Shown: positions 59,808 through 64,000 of the stretch, one piece after another | How positions within the stretch are numbered: position 1 is the first letter of the stretch | How the letters are laid out: each line of letters begins with the position of its first letter | Source: Archilochus colubris | Taxonomy: Eukaryota; Chordata; Aves; Apodiformes; Trochilidae | Length of the DNA stretch: 64,000 nucleotides | NCBI GenBank assembly: GCA_023079485.1 | Contig: CM041083.1 | Location: forward strand, 63,121,810-63,185,809 | Reading direction: 5' to 3' | Translations under genes and position numbers: made by a program | The notes under the pieces: model-generated | What the model was told of the DNA's origin: nothing | Database searches by the model: none | Seen by the model: the letters and a program-made list of their open reading frames with translations, nothing else

Positions 59808-62800
59808 GTATCACTTACCAGTATTTGGAGTGCAGGAATATTGAAATTTTCTGGTTCAGTTACTATTTAATCTGCATTGCTTTGGTACTTTGCAGCCTGA
59901 TGTGGAGAGGAGAGTATGTGTTATATATACTCTTCCATTTTCCTGACTGGTGTGAAGTAGTAAGCAAGCAAACCTTTTATTCTGGAAAGCTTTCTGGAAG
60001 TCTTTGCAGAGCTGTTTCTGGGGATATATGAACTGGGAAGGATAGTTAAGGAGTTTCAAGAATGGAAGATAAATAGCCTCTGGGAAGCTTAGAGAGGATT
60101 TTGGTCGTTGCAGCTTCCTGGCAAGGAAACCTGATTCTCTTTGTTTCTGCCTTTGCAGAGTAACTTTTTGGCTTGATCTCTCTTTTTTTTGATGTATTTT
60201 TAAGCTTATCTTTTGACTAATTAGTGTCACTAATTAATGTGTTTTGTGTAGAAATCATACCTAATTTATTTCAGGAACAAACAGTGCATAGTAAAATAAT
60301 CTATTTTAATAGATTAATCTATATGTGTGTCAAGTGCAGCCTGAGAGCATTGACAACTATGTTCTGGCAGCTCTTGATCTAGTGACTTCTCATGTACTGC
60401 TTTGGTGTATCCTAATCTGGCACTCTGTACTCAGTAGCTGCAGTTTTAAAGTATTGCTTTTTCTAACCTCTTTACTGAGCAGTTGGCAGATTTGATTGTT
60501 GCTGGTTTTCCCCAGTGTGCTGAGCACCAGCAAATTATCCAGTGCAAATTTTGGAATCAGACCCTCCCATCTTGTGTAGAGTCAGAACAGACTTGACTGA
60601 AAGGTTGGACAATGGGAAGGTAGGAGAGCTGTAGCAAGAAGCATGCATGAACTAGGAGCTGTCTGAAGACCAAATGTCTTCCATTAGGTGTGCAGACTTC
60701 CTAACTCTGGTTAGCTAAAGGTTTATGTAACTCTAGAAACGCTGCATTATACAATTTAGCTCTCAGGCAGGGCACTTGAGTGCTCTGAGCTTTTTAGAAA
60801 CACTGCTGTCATATGAAAAAGCCATTGGATGCATGCTTTTGGAACAGCAGCTATTCAGCTCCATTTAATCACTTTTTCATGTTCAGTGGTTTTTAGAAAG
60901 GTATACTGGTGGGAGGATCTGTGCAGATCCTGGATCAATTTTCATGTTGGTTGCTGTGCAGGGATGCATTTTGAACAGTCTTGTCCCCCTCCTGTTTGTT
61001 TGGTTTTTTTTCCTCTCAACTTAGTTGCTAACACTGGAAACCTTGAGTGGTTTGTGTTTGACAGAGAAAAGTAGATGCAGTTCTTAGGCACTGAGACTTA
61101 CATTTCTAAGTACCAACTGTGTAATACTGGATGATTTTTAAGATCAGTGGATTCTTTGTGGATATTTTCTTAATCTAGCTCAGTGGTCGTTGTGCTCATT
61201 TTTCCTCTTAACTGCTAGATTTTTTCAGGATGAGAACACTGCAACCCACAAAGCCTGAGTTCCATTAACAGTGCTGAATATCAGTGCAGTCTTGCTAGCT
61301 TCTCCTCTGATGACCCCTCATTAACCTTGCAAAGGCTTGCAAAGCCTTTCTCATATGCTGCAGAAATGCACACAGAAGAATATTTGTCCTTCTGTATAGT
61401 ACTTTTTCCTTTGAATAATAGGCTGGGAGCAGCAGTGTCTTCCCTCAATTTTTCAGACATTTGGAAAGCTTCATAAAATGCTGCTTGGTGTAATCACAGT
61501 ACAGATAGATAATTTACCTTGGTTGTGATTCAGACTTATCTATAATTCAACAGCACTTTGAAGTCTGTCATGGCTGTGCATTTTCAGATCACACCACTCG
61601 AAGAGAGTTCACTGCTCCTAATTTTTCTGGTGTGGTTTCTAGTGCATCTCTTTGAATTCAAGCTACACAGTGTTGCTCTAGTGTGGTTTCAAAAAATGAG
61701 AACAGCCACCCTCCCACTGACTGTCTCTGCAGTATAACTGCATAGATTTTCTGGATCTAGCAGTAGGATATGCAGAAAGATAGTAAAAACTGTCTGTAGT
61801 ATATAAGGTGTCCAGTCTTTCTCTGTTTCCTCTTTATTCTTTTCCTAATATTGTGGAAGAGGGAACAACTCGTTGTGTAGCAGCTCACAAAACCATCTTT
61901 TTTTTTTCTTTCAAATCTAGGGGTTTTTTTTCTTTAAATCCAGTTTAAAGTTGACCTCTATCACCCTTGATTCTACTTATGTGTAGAAGATGATCATGTG
62001 AAGACTTCTGGGTCAGGTTTTTTCTGTTGTGCATAAGGGTTCCCTGGCACTTTGGCTTTGTTAATTGTATTTGATATTAAGAAAAATTAAAATCACCTTT
62101 GTGAATGTATAGCATGAGTTAACAGCCCTAGTTACTTCGAAGTGGGGTACTTCTCTTGTTATCCACAGGGTACTTCCTGTACCACGTGTTTGAGAGTGAA
62201 GTGCAGTGTGTCTCTCCTGCATAACTGTGTCTATTTAATGCCAGCTGAATTGTCCTAGAATTTAGCTCAGGACATTTGGTGTCAGTAAAAATGGACAGCG
62301 GAGGCAAGACCCTTTGTTGATCTCATTCTGAATGAAGAGCAAACTCAACCTGAACAGAACATGATGCTTTGCTAAAGTGTCTGTGCCAAGGCCCACCAAC
62401 CACTTGTGGTAGTGTGATGTGCTTTGCAGATGAGTGATTTCTTGTCATGATGTTAATAGGACAGACCTAGAAAGACTGTAGAAAGTTAAGAAATTGTATG
62501 AGAGTTTACTCAATAGACTCAAGGGCTAGGTGAACAGCCCAGTTGAAACAATTTATGTGCCAAAAAAGTGTTTTCTTTCCTCATTAAAGGTGCTGAATAG
62601 ATACTAAGCCTTGGCTGAAAGAACTTACTGAAGGAATATAGGCCATTTCTGCTGATAAGCTTTGTTTTTGTAGTTTGGTACAATAGCTTGGGGTGAAAGA
62701 GTAAGCCTATACCTGGTTTACTATGAATGACCATGATCCCTGAGTTACATGAAATAAACTAAACACCTGTGATAGCTCTTCTCCTACCAAAAGAAATCAG

Positions 62801-64000
62801 ATTATGAGTACATGGATAAATGGAAACAGCCAAGAAAAAGCTTATTGAATAGTTCTGAGCTGAACAATTGTTTCACTTGCTGCCTGTCTCCGTTCAGGCC
62901 TCTGGCACTGCCAAACTGTGGGTCACGAGCTGGAAAGCCTTGCTATTTGTCCTGGCTTGTCAAAACAAGTTAATGTAGGTGGAAAGGCATGAATGAAATG
63001 AGTGGAGTGGGCTTGATTTGTCTGTTTCAGTTTGTTCGAAGGGCAGCCCAGTGATTGGGATGTGACACATAAGTCCTCTGGGAAGCTATCAGGTTCAGGA
63101 AGAACAATGCTGTCTGTTCTATAGCATAGTTAAATCAATTTTAAGACACAAGCTCTCCTACAGTTTGACAGCTTTGTATGTTTTAAAGTGTTTGGGCTGT
63201 ATCTACTCAGCATATACCGAGATGCAGTAATGCAATTTGCTAACTTGTAGGCTTAGGACTTTGCCTTGTTGGCCTAGGGTTGCTTTGTTGTAGTAAAAAA
63301 ACCCCAAAAGGCTGAGGAAGGAGAGCGTGTGTCCATATAAAATTTTATTAATAGGAATTCCAAAATAAACTGGAATCTTTAAAGGATAGGATAGGATAGC
63401 AAGGTGTGTGTTGTTAACTGCTCTTGAAGTGCTGGTTTCTTTATAAAATTGATGCTTTCCAGGCTTATGGAAAAACACCTGATATGCCATTCTGTTTTGT
63501 TTAGTGTCTGACTGTTTGATTTTAAAATAAAAGGGAAATAAAAGAAAACATCACATTGGTTTAACCAATCTTATACTTTGTCACACTGGATTGTTAAGTT
63601 ACAAAACCTGTATTTTTGTGCTTCCAGATGAAAACAGTAAATACATGTGGAAACAATCCATCTACATACCTGTTCAGATGGTGGCTTACAGGAAAGAGGA
63701 TGAAGGGGATAGATCTTCTTTTTTGATTCACCTTTGGAATATTTTAATCAAAGTGCTTATTTTGAATAATAGGTAACAAACTTTTTGCTGCCTCTTTAGA
63801 GGTGGTGATAGAGTTGAGGGTCTTGCATTCCTACAGACTCCAGCTCAAAGGCCCCAGGGGAGTACGAGTTTTGCCTCAAGTAGTTGCCTTGTTGAACTGA
63901 CACATCTTGGCTTTTGAGTTCTTTGGAGCTTATCCCCACTTATAACTGGGGATTGTTAAACTGTCCCCTTAGCAAATTCTTGAAAAATGCTTTCTAGAAT
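59808..64000 (+). other. WNK1: WNK1 intron 1 (continues past the right edge)
   Basis: Ordinary AT-rich intronic sequence. A short GGATA triple repeat occurs at about 63385-63399. No exon or mobile element was recognised, and the acceptor for exon 2 was not seen, so intron 1 exceeds 27.6 kb. Confidence 0.7.

Overview
This window is vertebrate nuclear DNA, almost certainly from a bird. The repeats that can be recognised are CR1 LINE fragments, one of them ending in the (ATTCTATG)n-type tail typical of CR1, plus one solo retroviral LTR. There are no bacterial operons, CRISPR arrays or tRNA/rRNA genes. The sequence is gene-poor: two first exons, set head to head, account for all the protein-coding sequence I can support.

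Left part (1-7260). A short first coding exon of NINJ2 (ninjurin 2) lies on the minus strand at 6837-6869, ending in a clean GTGAGT donor. It sits inside a GC-rich, promoter-like block at about 6840-7260. Everything left of it (1-6836) would be NINJ2 intron 1; I did not find exon 2 here.

Middle (7260-34080). About 27 kb lies between the two divergent genes. It contains a 317-bp solo LTR with a 6-bp target duplication (8338-8654), an old CR1 fragment (about 11570-11995), another at 21871-22015, a better preserved one at 32099-32650, a (CA)20 microsatellite, several short tandem repeats and homopolymer runs. I recognised no gene.

Right part (34080-64000). A strong CpG island carries the promoter, the 5' leader and the first coding exon of WNK1 on the plus strand (35535-36320). 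The exon encodes the first 262 residues, through the glycine-rich loop and the WNK-specific cysteine, and splices out in phase 0. The leader has a short uORF with an ideal start context and a candidate 5'UTR intron. From 36321 to the end is WNK1 intron 1, with a CR1 copy at about 59300-59807, a 20-bp minisatellite and poly-T runs. NINJ2 and WNK1 are also neighbours in human (12p13.33), so the layout is conserved amniote synteny.

I found no strong case for an undescribed system. The points most worth checking are in the WNK1 leader and first exon: loss of the internal methionine codon present in mammals, the uORF plus 5'UTR intron, and poly(A) signals four bases into intron 1. The solo LTR, with both ends resolved, is the other clear observation.
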